Positions 28,161-36,891 of a stretch of DNA of 64,000 bases are shown piece by piece. This DNA is from Leucobacter tardus (lineage in GTDB: Bacteria; Actinomycetota; Actinomycetes; Actinomycetales; Microbacteriaceae), in NCBI RefSeq assembly GCF_017583045.1, contig NZ_JAGFBF010000005.1:744001-808000 (forward strand), in the 5' to 3' direction. The notes beneath the pieces are model-generated. The model did not search any database. It was not told the DNA's origin and worked only from the letters and a program-made list of their open reading frames with translations. The translations under genes were made by a program, and so were the position numbers. Each line of letters begins with the position of its first letter. Within the stretch, counting starts at the first letter, position 1.

Positions 28161-29261
28161 TCAGCGCCCGCGCAGGCGAGCTGCAGCAGCGGCGATGTCG
28201 GCGTCGGATGCCGTGAGTGCCAGTCGCACGTGCTGCGGCGAGTGGTCTCCGTAGAAGTGCCCGGGACCGACGACGATGCCGAGGTCGGCGAACGCGGCGA
28301 CCGACTCCCAGGCGTCGGCGTCGCGGGTCACCCAGAGGTACAGCCCCGCCTCACTGCCCTCGACGCGATAGCCGGCGGATTCGAGGGCGGGGCGCAGGAC
28401 CTCGCGACGCGCGCGGTAGCGTTCGCGCTGCTCCGCGACGTGCGCGTCGTCGGCGAGCGCGACGGCCATGGCGTGCTGCACCGGTGCCGGCAGCATGAGT
28501 CCGGCATGCTTCCGCACCGTGAGCAGACGCGACACGAGAGCGGGGTCGCCACCGATGAGGGCCGCACGATATCCGGCGAGATTCGACTGCTTGCTCAGCG
28601 AGTAGACGGAGAGCACACCCGAGTGGTCGTCGCCGACGACCTCCGGGTCGAGCACCGAGGGGATCCGCTGACCCACCCAAGGGGCTTCCCACCCGAACTC
28701 GGCGTAGCACTCATCGCCCGCGACCACGGCCCCGAGCGCTCGGGCGCGCGATACCGCCGCCCGCAACGCGTCCACGCCGAGCACGCGCCCGTCGGGGTTG
28801 CCCGGCGAGTTGAGCCAGACGAGCCGCGTCGATTCCGGCCAGGAGTCGGGATCGTCGCTCGCGACCGCCTGAGCGCCGACGAGCGCCGCGCCCATCGCGT
28901 AGCTGGGGTACGCCACCCGCGGGTGCACGACCGTCTCGTCCGGTCCGAGGCCGAGCAGCATCGGCAGCAGCGCGACGAGCTCTTTCGATCCGACCGTCGG
29001 CAGCACCGCATCAGCGTCGAGCACGACACCGCGACGACGGCGGAACCAGTCGACGATCGCGTGACGCAATTCGCCCGATCCGGCAGTCGAGGGATACCCG
29101 TGGGCGTCCGTCGCGGCGGCCAGTGCCGCGCTCACCGGCTCGGGTGTCGGATCGACCGGGGAGCCGACGGAGAGATTCAGTGCTCCCCCGGAATGGGCGC
29201 TGGCCCGCTCCGCATACGGCGCCATGGCGTCCCACGGGTAGTCGGGCAGTGCGGCGCGCAC
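28161..29261 (-). CDS. dapC: Succinyldiaminopimelate transaminase (fold type I PLP)
   Basis: The 366 residues form a class I/II aminotransferase. NSPGNPDGRVL is the substrate-binding NPxG-type motif, and the PLP lysine is in VYSLSKQSNLAGYRAA. Placement 3 bp downstream of fdxA is the conserved actinobacterial fdxA-dapC pair, which supports the N-succinyl-LL-DAP assignment over other aminotransferases. It starts at a GTG. Confidence 0.92.
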   Translation of the reverse strand: MRAALPDYPWDAMAPYAERASAHSGGALNLSVGSPVDPTPEPVSAALAAATDAHGYPSTAGSGELRHAIVDWFRRRRGVVLDADAVLPTVGSKELVALLPMLLGLGPDETVVHPRVAYPSYAMGAALVGAQAVASDDPDSWPESTRLVWLNSPGNPDGRVLGVDALRAAVSRARALGAVVAGDECYAEFGWEAPWVGQRIPSVLDPEVVGDDHSGVLSVYSLSKQSNLAGYRAALIGGDPALVSRLLTVRKHAGLMLPAPVQHAMAVALADDAHVAEQRERYRARREVLRPALESAGYRVEGSEAGLYLWVTRDADAWESVAAFADLGIVVGPGHFYGDHSPQHVRLALTASDADIAAAAARLRGR

Positions 29262-29264
29262 CGG

Positions 29265-29585
29265 TTACTCGCCCTGCGGCGGGAGCGCGGCGATGATCGG
29301 GTGGTCGAAGTCGTAGACCCCCGTCTTCGCTGCGCCGCCCGGCGATCCGATCTCATCGAAGAAATCGACGTTCGCGGTGTAGTACTCGGACCACTCCTCC
29401 GGAAGATCGTCCTCGTAGTAGATCGCCTCGACCGGGCACACCGGCTCGCAGGCGCCGCAGTCCACGCACTCATCGGGGTGAATGTAGAGCGAACGTTCAC
29501 CCTCGTAGATGCAGTCGACCGGGCACTCGTCGACGCACGCGCGATCTTTCACATCGACGCACGGAAGAGCAATGACGTAGGTCAC
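29265..29585 (-). CDS. fdxA: 7Fe ferredoxin ([3Fe-4S][4Fe-4S])
   Basis: The 106 residues start at a GTG with GGTGAGG upstream. The N-terminus has [21 protein letters not shown], which supplies the [3Fe-4S] cysteines and the last ligand of the other cluster. [12 protein letters not shown] supplies the [4Fe-4S] cluster. It is an electron carrier, and the acidic C-terminal tail is typical of actinobacterial FdxA. It is followed by dapC 3 bp downstream. A TAGGAT hexamer lies at 29630-29625 upstream. Confidence 0.95.
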   Translation of the reverse strand: MTYVIALPCVDVKDRACVDECPVDCIYEGERSLYIHPDECVDCGACEPVCPVEAIYYEDDLPEEWSEYYTANVDFFDEIGSPGGAAKTGVYDFDHPIIAALPPQGE

Positions 29586-29655
29586 AGAACCTCACCTTTC
29601 AATCGACTGCACCGGAACCCCTCTATCCTACGCCCGGTGCACCTGCGCGAACGCG

Positions 29656-32274
29656 CTACAGCTCCGGCTCGGCGACGGTGAACGGCGCCTTGACCGGGAT
29701 CGAGGTGGTGATCACGGGGACCTCGACCGTCGGAACGTGGTGCTCCCCCTCACCGTCCCGCGGCAGGATCCCTGCGGAGAGTCCCTCGAACTCGCCCAGG
29801 TCGGGGCCCTGGCCGTCGAGCTCGACACGCGTCGGCTCGGACTCCCCGATATCGAACGCCCGTCCTCGCACGTGCACCGTCACCGGCGTATCGCCCTCGA
29901 CGAGCGCGAACGAGATCGCATCGCGTTCGAGCTCGACCGATATGCGGCTGCCGCGCCACATGAGCGAGAACGCCAGCCGCCCCCAGTGCTTCGGCAGACG
30001 CGGATCGAAGCTCAGCTTTCGGCCCGCGTCGCGCATGCCGGCGAAGCCCTGTACGACGGTCATCCAGATGCCGCCGGCCGAGGCGACGTGCACCCCGTCC
30101 GACGCGTTGCGGTGGAGGTTGTCGAGATCGACGCGCAGCGCGTGTTCGAAATAGCGGTACGCGAGATCCTGGTACCCGACCTCGGCGGCGATGATCGACT
30201 GCACGACCGCGGACAAGCTCGAGTCCCCCGTGGTAAGTGCGTCGTAATACTCGAAGTCCGCCCGCTTCTGCTCGAGCGTGAACTCGTCGCTCGCGAGGAG
30301 CAGCGCCAGCACCACGTCCGCCTGTTTCAGCACCTGGTACCGGTAGATCACGAGGGGGTGGAAGTGCAGCAGGAGCGGCTTCTGCTCGGGTGGCGTCGCC
30401 TCGAGATTCCACATCTCGCGCTCCAGGAAGTGCGCGTCCTGCGGGTGCACCCCGCTCTCCTCCGAGTACGGCACGCACATGTGCTCCGCGGCCATCGCCC
30501 AGTTGTCGACCTCGTCCTCACCGAGGTCGAGGCGTTCCACGAGTTCCCAATAGTCGGCGGGGGCGTCCCGCATCCCGCGTCGCACGACCTCGACGGCGAA
30601 GCGCAGGTTGAACTGCGCCATCACGTTCGTGAACAGGTTGTCGTTCACGACTGTGGTGTACTCGTCCGGCCCGGTGACGCCGTGGATGTGGAACTGACCC
30701 TCACCGACGGCGCCGCCGCTCCAGAACCCGAGGCTCGACCAGAGACGCGCGGTCTCGACCGCGATATCGCTGGCGCCACCGGCGATGAACCCCGTGTCGC
30801 CCGTCGCCGAGACGTACCTGGCGAGCGCGTAGGTGATGTCGGCGTTGATGTGGTACGCCGCGGTTCCCGCCGCGTAGTAGGCGCTCGCTTCTTCCCCGTT
30901 GATCGTGCGCCACGGGAAGAGCGCCCCGTTCTCGCTGAGCATCGCCGCACGGGCTCTGGCGCGCGGCAGCATGCGCTCTCGTGCACGCAGGGCGTTTCGC
31001 GCCCACCGTGGAGTCGTGTACGTGAGGAACGGGAGCACGTAGATCTCGGAGTCCCAGAAGTAGTGCCCGCTATAGCCGGAACCGGTCAGTCCCTTCGCGG
31101 GGATCCCGCGCCCGTCGGCGCGGGCCGCGGCCTGCGCGAGCTGGAAGAGGTTCCAGTTGATCGACTGCTGCACACCCGGCTCGGCATCGACCTCGACCCC
31201 GCTCGCGCGCCAGAAGTCATCGAGGAACGCGCGCTGCGCACGCCACCGCTGCCCCGCGGGTTCAATCGCGAGCTGTTCCAGCGACTGCTCGCAGCGGTCC
31301 ACCATCTCGGTCAGCGCGGAGGTGGCGGACGAGTGGTACATGATCGTCTTCGTCAGTCGAACGGTCTGACCCTCGTACGCCGTTCCCTGGAACAGGTGCC
31401 GCACGCGGTCGGGTCCGGCCTCGACGCGGGAGTGCCACCCCTCGCCGAGATCCTGCATCTCGCTCAGCGCGCCGCTGGAGATGCCGGTGTTGAGCTGCAG
31501 CGGCTCGCGATCCGGATCCGGCGCGAAGACGTGGTCCACGCCCACCGCGACCTTCATCCCGGAGTTGTTGACGCCGTAGCTCATGATCGTGCGGCTCATG
31601 CTGTGCCGATGCGGACCGGGATTGAGCACTCGGTCCGTCAGCATCTCGCTCTGCCTGGGATCGTTCATCGCCCGGGTCTGCCCGGCCTCGCCGACCTCTG
31701 CACCCGGCGTCTCGGTGTTCACTCGAGCAAGATCCTGCCGGTTGATCACCAGGCTGCTGAACGTGAGCTCGGCGTCGGCATCGAGCGCCGTGACCGTCAT
31801 CTCGACGGTCGCCATATGCCGGTGCACGAACGAGACCATGCGCTTCGTGTCGACGCGCACCCGCTTGCCCGTCGGCGTGAGCCAGACGAGCGAACGGGTG
31901 CAGGTGCCCGCCCGCAGATCGAGGGTGCGCGTCACCTCGCGGATCTCGGAGGTCTCGAGATTCAGACGCTCGTCGTCGACGTAGATGCGGATCGTCTTCG
32001 CGTCCGGCGCATTCACGATCGTCTGGCCGTGCTCGGCGAACCCGTAGGCGTTCTCAGCATGCTGGATGCGCCAGGTCTCGTGCAGTCCGTTCACGAAGGT
32101 GCCGTGACTGCCGAGCGGCAGTCCCTCCTCGTGGTTGCCGCGCAGACCGAGATACCCGTTCGCGAGCGAGAACAGCGTCTCGTCCTCACCGGCGAGCGCG
32201 GGATCGATGCCGCGCACGACCAGCTTCCACGGATCATCGCCGAACGAGCGCTGCGTCTCCATGCCCGGGTTCAT
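29656..32274 (-). CDS. Glycoside hydrolase family 65 phosphorylase (maltose/trehalose/kojibiose phosphorylase type)
   Basis: The ATG at 32274 overlaps the stop of pgmB (ATGA) and gives 872 residues starting MNPGMETQRSFGDDP. The N-terminal beta-sandwich (ANGYLGLRGNHEEG) precedes the (alpha/alpha)6 barrel. The general acid is Glu538 in HGVTGPDEYTTVVND. GH65 phosphorylases cleave alpha-linked glucose disaccharides with phosphate to beta-glucose-1-phosphate and glucose. The adjacent beta-PGM supports phosphorolysis rather than hydrolysis. Linkage specificity cannot be assigned. It is the last gene of the sugar operon. Confidence 0.92.
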   Translation of the reverse strand: MNPGMETQRSFGDDPWKLVVRGIDPALAGEDETLFSLANGYLGLRGNHEEGLPLGSHGTFVNGLHETWRIQHAENAYGFAEHGQTIVNAPDAKTIRIYVDDERLNLETSEIREVTRTLDLRAGTCTRSLVWLTPTGKRVRVDTKRMVSFVHRHMATVEMTVTALDADAELTFSSLVINRQDLARVNTETPGAEVGEAGQTRAMNDPRQSEMLTDRVLNPGPHRHSMSRTIMSYGVNNSGMKVAVGVDHVFAPDPDREPLQLNTGISSGALSEMQDLGEGWHSRVEAGPDRVRHLFQGTAYEGQTVRLTKTIMYHSSATSALTEMVDRCEQSLEQLAIEPAGQRWRAQRAFLDDFWRASGVEVDAEPGVQQSINWNLFQLAQAAARADGRGIPAKGLTGSGYSGHYFWDSEIYVLPFLTYTTPRWARNALRARERMLPRARARAAMLSENGALFPWRTINGEEASAYYAAGTAAYHINADITYALARYVSATGDTGFIAGGASDIAVETARLWSSLGFWSGGAVGEGQFHIHGVTGPDEYTTVVNDNLFTNVMAQFNLRFAVEVVRRGMRDAPADYWELVERLDLGEDEVDNWAMAAEHMCVPYSEESGVHPQDAHFLEREMWNLEATPPEQKPLLLHFHPLVIYRYQVLKQADVVLALLLASDEFTLEQKRADFEYYDALTTGDSSLSAVVQSIIAAEVGYQDLAYRYFEHALRVDLDNLHRNASDGVHVASAGGIWMTVVQGFAGMRDAGRKLSFDPRLPKHWGRLAFSLMWRGSRISVELERDAISFALVEGDTPVTVHVRGRAFDIGESEPTRVELDGQGPDLGEFEGLSAGILPRDGEGEHHVPTVEVPVITTSIPVKAPFTVAEPEL

Positions 32275-32969
32275 CGCACCAGCTCCTCGAGATCGCGCAC
32301 GACCACGTCGGCGCCGGCCTCCCGCAGTGCCTCGGCCCCGGTCCCCCGGTCGACGCCGACGACCCAACCGAATGCGCCGGCATGCGCAGCGGCGACACCT
32401 GAGACGGCGTCCTCGAAAGCTGCGGCCCGCTCCGGAGCGCAGTCGAGCAGTTCGGCCGCGCGCACGAACGTGTCGGGCGCCGGCTTGCCCGGTAGCCCCT
32501 CGCGCTCGGCGACGCTCCCGTCGACGACCACCGCGAAGCGATCGCGCAGGCCAGCCGCGCGGAGCACCGCATCGGCGTTGCGGGAGCTCGATACGATGGC
32601 GAGCGGACGGCCGGCGAGCTGGTCGAGCAACCGCACCGAGCCGGGATACGCCGAGATGCCGTCTCGCTCGAGTACCTCGGTGAACACGCGGTTCTTCCGG
32701 TTGCCGATGCCAGTGACGGAATCCAGTCCGTCATCATCGGCCTCGCCGACCGGGAGCGAGATGCCCCGCGCGGCGAGCAGCGTCGCGACGCCGTCGAACC
32801 GCGGCCGCCCGTCGAGCGAGCGATAGTAGTCGCTCTGCCGATACGGCTCCGCACCGTGACGCGCGAACACGTCGTCGAATGTCTCATGCCAGGCCCGCAT
32901 GTGCAGGTCGACGGTGGGGGTGATGACCCCGTCGAGGTCGAACAGAAACGCGTCGTAGTCGTCGATCAA
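32271..32969 (-). CDS. pgmB: Beta-phosphoglucomutase (HAD superfamily)
   Basis: This 232-residue HAD protein begins with the nucleophile motif FLFDLDGVITPT, where the first Asp is phosphorylated and the second is the general acid. SSSRNADAVLRAAGL and FEDAVSGVAAAHAGAF complete motifs II-IV. It converts beta-glucose-1-phosphate from the GH65 enzyme to glucose-6-phosphate. The start is a TTG at 32969 with AGAAGGG about 8 nt upstream. The stop overlaps the GH65 ATG, so the two are translationally coupled. Confidence 0.9.
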   Translation of the reverse strand: MIDDYDAFLFDLDGVITPTVDLHMRAWHETFDDVFARHGAEPYRQSDYYRSLDGRPRFDGVATLLAARGISLPVGEADDDGLDSVTGIGNRKNRVFTEVLERDGISAYPGSVRLLDQLAGRPLAIVSSSRNADAVLRAAGLRDRFAVVVDGSVAEREGLPGKPAPDTFVRAAELLDCAPERAAAFEDAVSGVAAAHAGAFGWVVGVDRGTGAEALREAGADVVVRDLEELVR

Positions 32970-32996
32970 TACGTCGACCCTTCTGTGGCTGTCGTC

Positions 32997-33875
32997 TTAC
33001 TTCTGGGATCCTGCCAGCAGCGCCTGCACGAAGTACCGCTGGAACGCGAAGAACACTATCAGCGGTACCAGCATAGACAAGAACGCACCCGCGGAGAGCA
33101 CATCGATGTTCGATCCGAACTGTCGCAACTGCGACTGGATCGCGACGGTCAACGGTTGCGAATCCGAGTTGGTGAAGATCAACGCCACCAGCATGTCGTT
33201 CCAGGTCCAGAGGAACTGGAAGATCGCGAGCGACGCGATGGCGGGCAGCCCGAGCGGCAGCATGACCTGGAAGAAGATCCGCCAGTCCTTCGCCCCGTCG
33301 ATCCGCGCCGCCTCGAGCAGCTCGGCCGGCACCTGGATGAAGAAGTTGCGCAGCAGGAAGATCGCGAACGGCAGCCCGAATGCGGTGTGGAACAGGATCA
33401 CCCCGAGCACGCTGCCGAAGATGCCGAGCGTTCCGAAGAGACGCGCCAGCGGGATCAGCGCGACCTGCAGCGGCACCGCGAGCAGCACGATGACGGCGAG
33501 GAACAGCCAGTCCCTTCCCGGGAACCGCAGCCACGCGAACGCATAGGCCGCGAGGGATCCGAGCAGGACGACGAGCACCGTCGTCGGTACGGCGATGACG
33601 ACGGTGTTCCAAAAGGATCCCGTGATCGTCGGGTTCGACAGCAGGTTCGCGTAGTTCTCGATCGTCAGCTCGGTCGGCTTCGTCAGGACCGTCCACCAGC
33701 CGCTCGACGCGTTGTCGCCGACCGAACGGAACGAGGTGAGGAGCAGGCCGACCGTCGGCACGAGCCAGAAGATCGCGACGATGAGGAGGACCACGTTGAT
33801 GATGCCGCGGCCCAGCCCGCCGGCGATCCGCTGCCCAGTCGTGCGGCGGGGCTTTGCGGCAGTTGTCGCGCTCAT
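32997..33875 (-). CDS. Carbohydrate ABC transporter permease, MalG type
   Basis: The ATG at 33875 overlaps the upstream permease stop (ATGA) and gives 292 residues. Six hydrophobic segments are visible, starting with GIINVVLLIVAIFWLVPTV, and the cytoplasmic EAA loop is EAARIDGAKDWRIFFQVMLP. It forms the membrane channel with the MalF-type partner. No ATPase gene lies in the operon, so a shared MsiK-type ATPase encoded elsewhere is probable, as in many actinobacterial sugar importers. Confidence 0.92.
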   Translation of the reverse strand: MSATTAAKPRRTTGQRIAGGLGRGIINVVLLIVAIFWLVPTVGLLLTSFRSVGDNASSGWWTVLTKPTELTIENYANLLSNPTITGSFWNTVVIAVPTTVLVVLLGSLAAYAFAWLRFPGRDWLFLAVIVLLAVPLQVALIPLARLFGTLGIFGSVLGVILFHTAFGLPFAIFLLRNFFIQVPAELLEAARIDGAKDWRIFFQVMLPLGLPAIASLAIFQFLWTWNDMLVALIFTNSDSQPLTVAIQSQLRQFGSNIDVLSAGAFLSMLVPLIVFFAFQRYFVQALLAGSQK

Positions 33876-35227
33876 CGGCTCCGCTCCTCCTTGAACCGTC
33901 GAATGTTCACGATCATGGACGGCAGCACCAGGATCAGCAGCAGCAGCGCGAGGGCCGAGCCGAGTCCCTGGTTGCCCCCGCCACCGAACGACACCGTCCA
34001 CATCTCCACGGCGATCACGTTCGCCGCGGGTTTCGAGGCCCCGGGTGGGATCACGTACACGAGGTCGAAGATCTTGAGCACGTTGATGATGAGGGTCACG
34101 AACACCACCACCAGCACGGGAGCGAGCAGCGGAGCCGTGATCCGCGTGAACACTTTCCACTCACTCGCGCCATCGGTGCGGGCGGCCTCCTGCAGCGATC
34201 GATCCATGGCCGACAGGCCCGACGCGATCATCACCATGGCGAAGCCCGCCCAGATCCAGATGTAGGAGAGGATCACGACCACGTTGATGAAGGTCGAACT
34301 CAGCCAGGAAACGCCCTGCGCTCCCGCGTCGAAGTTCGCGGCGGGCAGCGCGACCCGGTAGCTCTCACCGGCATCGAGACCCGAGATGGTGTACGTGCCG
34401 CCGGCGCCGGTGGTCGCGAATCCGCGGATGGATCCGTCCTCGGCGACGGCGTCGACCCGCACCCCCTCCAGGCCGCGCTTCCCGGGCTCGATCTCGCCGT
34501 TCGTTCCCCCGCCGCCCGAGATCACATCGAGAAAGACCGTGCCCGCGATATCGGTGGATCCCGCGGCGTCGACCGCCTCGGCGTCCGCGAGCCCCTCGGG
34601 AAGGTCGCTCTGCTTCACCCCGGTGAGCGGAAAGTTCTGCACCTCGCCCGTCGCCACCGTCGCGTCCGACGCGATGATGCCGCCATCGTCGACGATGCCG
34701 AACCCTTCGCGCGGGCCCGCTCCGGGGTACCCGGCCTCCTCGCCGAACACGCTCTGCACACTCGTGATCGCCGCGTTCACGACGCCCAGCTGCGGGCTCT
34801 CCTGGAACATGCCGCGGAAGATCACGCCCGCCGCGAGCATCGAAATCGCCATCGGCATGAACACGATGAGACGGAACGCGGTCTTCCAGCCCAGTTTGTC
34901 GACCAGCACCGCGAAGATGAGTCCGAGCACCGTCACGGCGACGGGAGCCACGATCACCCACATGATGTTGTTGCGGATTGCGGTGAACGTCGTCTCGTTC
35001 GTGAACATCGTCACGTAGTTCTCCCACCCGACGAACTCCGACCCGCTGCGATCGAAGAAGGACCGGATGAGCGTGTAGATGATCGGGTAGACCACGAGCG
35101 CCCCGAGCACCAGCAGTCCGGGACCGAGGAAGGAGGCGATGACGAGTCCCCGCCGCAGGCGGGCGGGGCCGCGGAGCTGAGGTCCGCGGCCCCGGACCTG
35201 CACCGGGACCGTGAGTGTGCGACTCAT
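33872..35227 (-). CDS. Carbohydrate ABC transporter permease, MalF type, with large extracytoplasmic insert
   Basis: From the ATG at 35227 the product is 451 residues. After about three membrane segments (residues ~30-140) comes a ~160-residue hydrophilic insert (about 142-305). The remaining membrane segments and the EAA loop EAARTDGASEWKVFTRITAP follow. Residues ~227-296 of the insert (GTVFLDV...GLEGVRVDAV...GGTYTISGLDAGESYRVAL) resemble a CnaB/SdrD-B type beta-sandwich. E. coli MalF also has a large P2 loop that contacts the binding protein, and the insert may serve the same role with an unrelated fold. Confidence 0.88.
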   Translation of the reverse strand: MSRTLTVPVQVRGRGPQLRGPARLRRGLVIASFLGPGLLVLGALVVYPIIYTLIRSFFDRSGSEFVGWENYVTMFTNETTFTAIRNNIMWVIVAPVAVTVLGLIFAVLVDKLGWKTAFRLIVFMPMAISMLAAGVIFRGMFQESPQLGVVNAAITSVQSVFGEEAGYPGAGPREGFGIVDDGGIIASDATVATGEVQNFPLTGVKQSDLPEGLADAEAVDAAGSTDIAGTVFLDVISGGGGTNGEIEPGKRGLEGVRVDAVAEDGSIRGFATTGAGGTYTISGLDAGESYRVALPAANFDAGAQGVSWLSSTFINVVVILSYIWIWAGFAMVMIASGLSAMDRSLQEAARTDGASEWKVFTRITAPLLAPVLVVVFVTLIINVLKIFDLVYVIPPGASKPAANVIAVEMWTVSFGGGGNQGLGSALALLLLILVLPSMIVNIRRFKEERSR

Positions 35228-35238
35228 TGGGCGGCGGA

Positions 35239-36561
35239 TCAGTAGGCGTCTGCCGCCGCGTCCTCGAGACGCTGCGCGGTGCCGTCGATATCGGTCGGAT
35301 CCTGGTAGAACGAGATCATCTCCTGCCAGAAGCCCTGACCGGGCGTCCCCCCGAAGGCGCTCGGCGCGAGGTCGGACATGTCGAACCGGATCTCCTCCGC
35401 CTCGAGCAGGGACTCCGCGATCTGCTGCGTCGTCTCGTCGGGGTAGAGCGACGTGTCGACACCGGAGTTCGCCGACAGCAGTCCGCCCTCCGGCACCCAC
35501 ACCTCTGCCGCGTCGGGAGACGCGAGGAACTCCATGAGCGCCGATGTCGCCTCATCGTCGGCGAACTGCACGGCGACGTCGCCACCGGAGACGACGCTCG
35601 GATCCGAACCGTCGATCGCCGGGAAGTCGTAGAAGAGGGCGTTCTCCCCGACGACCGACGTGCCGTCGGCGGCGATGTTGCCCGCGACGAAGTCGCCCTC
35701 GAAGACGGTTCCCGCCTCGGGATCCGCGCCGAACACCTCGGTCACGCTCGTCGGGAAGTCGCGCTGGTCACCGCCGGGTTGCACCAGATCGGTGCCCCAG
35801 AGCGAGGCGAGCACCTCGAGCGCATCCTTCACCGACTGATCGGTCCACGGGATCTCGTGGTTCGTCAGCTGGTCGTACTTCTCAGGACCCGCGGTCCGCA
35901 GGTAGACGTTCTCGAACCAGTCGGTGAGCGGCCACCCCACGTCGGCGCCGACCGAGATGCCCGAGTAACCGGCGTCGCTCACGAGCTGCAGCTGCTCCAG
36001 GAAGCCGTCCCAGTCCTCCGGCGCCTCCGCGCCCGCCTCGTCGTAGATGTCGGAGTTGTACCAGACCGTCGACTTGTTGGCGACCTTGAACCAGACGCCG
36101 TACAGATCCCCGTCGACACTGCCGAGATCGGCCCAGGTGTCGGCGTAGTTCTCAGCCACGGCCGACTGCACCCCCTCGCCCACCGCGACGATGTCGCCGT
36201 TCTGCGCGAGGGACTGCATGAGCGCCGGCTGGCCGATGACTGCGACGTTCGGCGGGGTGCCACCCTCGAGCTGACCCTGAATGTACGTCGGCCCGTTGTC
36301 GCCGAAGCTCGTGTAATCGACCTGCGCACCCGTGCGGTCGCTGAACTCCTGCAGCACCGCCTCGAAGTTCTCCTGCTCGGCGCCCGACCACGCGGCCGCC
36401 ACGGTGAGCGTCTCCCCCTCGAAGTCGCCCAGCGACTCGTCGCCACCGCCTCCTGAGCAGCCGGTCAGTACCAGCGCGGTCGCCGCGGTGAAGCCGATCG
36501 CCGCGAACACCCGACCGCGTCCACGAGCGATTCGCCCGGTCGTCACTCTTCCGATAGTCAT
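35239..36561 (-). CDS. ABC transporter sugar-binding lipoprotein
   Basis: The ATG at 36561, 6 nt after AGGAG, gives 440 residues; a TTG sits directly before it. An N-terminal signal with lipobox LTGC (Cys35) is followed by a Gly/Ser linker and a family 1 solute-binding fold (TLTVAAAWSGAEQENFEAVLQEF). It captures the oligosaccharide outside the cell and docks on the two permeases. It is the first gene of the five-gene sugar operon. Confidence 0.93.
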   Translation of the reverse strand: MTIGRVTTGRIARGRGRVFAAIGFTAATALVLTGCSGGGGDESLGDFEGETLTVAAAWSGAEQENFEAVLQEFSDRTGAQVDYTSFGDNGPTYIQGQLEGGTPPNVAVIGQPALMQSLAQNGDIVAVGEGVQSAVAENYADTWADLGSVDGDLYGVWFKVANKSTVWYNSDIYDEAGAEAPEDWDGFLEQLQLVSDAGYSGISVGADVGWPLTDWFENVYLRTAGPEKYDQLTNHEIPWTDQSVKDALEVLASLWGTDLVQPGGDQRDFPTSVTEVFGADPEAGTVFEGDFVAGNIAADGTSVVGENALFYDFPAIDGSDPSVVSGGDVAVQFADDEATSALMEFLASPDAAEVWVPEGGLLSANSGVDTSLYPDETTQQIAESLLEAEEIRFDMSDLAPSAFGGTPGQGFWQEMISFYQDPTDIDGTAQRLEDAAADAY

Positions 36562-36717
36562 CAAGCACTCCTCGTCGTTGTGGTTGCCGTTCGTCGTCCT
36601 CGACAGGCGGGACGGTGCGACGCGCGATCACGGAACACCGCTCCCCCGCATCACGTTACTCCGAGAGCCCAGCAGGGTTCACCCTCGGCCATCCCCGAGA
36701 CGTGATCGTTATGGTCT

Positions 36718-36764
36718 GGGTGGGCGGGGTGGGCGGGGCTGGGGTGCGCGGGCGGGCGCCGGGG
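36718..36764 (+). repeat. G-run cluster with predicted G-quadruplex potential
   Basis: Six runs of three to four G occur in 36718-36744 with 1-2 nt spacers (GGGTGGGCGGGGTGGG...), followed by further GGG and GGGG runs to 36764. Such spacing fits a parallel G-quadruplex on the plus strand. It lies upstream of the sugar operon and downstream of the arg/prepilin peptidase unit. Confidence 0.7.
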
Positions 36765-36779
36765 TTCGAGTCCACACTC

Positions 36780-36849
36780 GGCATCACCGAAAGCGCGCAA
36801 AGTCCCCCTTCAGGCAAGGTGAAGCCAGCACAAGTGCGCTCTGGGCGAG
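36780..36849. repeat. Dispersed inverted-repeat element, copy C (degenerate)
   Basis: Aligned without gaps to the reverse complement of copy A (26396-26465), this 70-bp segment agrees at about 45 positions by eye. Best conserved are the end GGCATCACCG and the internal TGAAGC and GGCGAG blocks. Inner symmetry is weaker than in copies A and B. Confidence 0.55.
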
Positions 36850-36891
36850 GCGGGCGCGGCTCACGCGGCGCGCGGCGGCGCGGGGCCCCGC

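Larger units (their letters stand above)
36562..36891. other. 330-bp gap: sugar-operon promoter region and repeats
   Basis: The gap separates the sugar-binding lipoprotein gene from the prepilin peptidase stop. The proximal ~150 bp should contain the operon promoter; I could not identify a convincing -10/-35 or LacI-type operator. Distally there is a dense G-tract (36718-36764) and a third copy of the dispersed element (36780-36849), then a GC-rich tail. No gene is supported here. Confidence 0.65.

Noticed and set aside
29737-32826. 1029-codon plus-strand open frame across GH65 and pgmB
   Set aside because: It lies antisense to well-supported genes and shows repetitive Arg/His/Glu composition without motifs.
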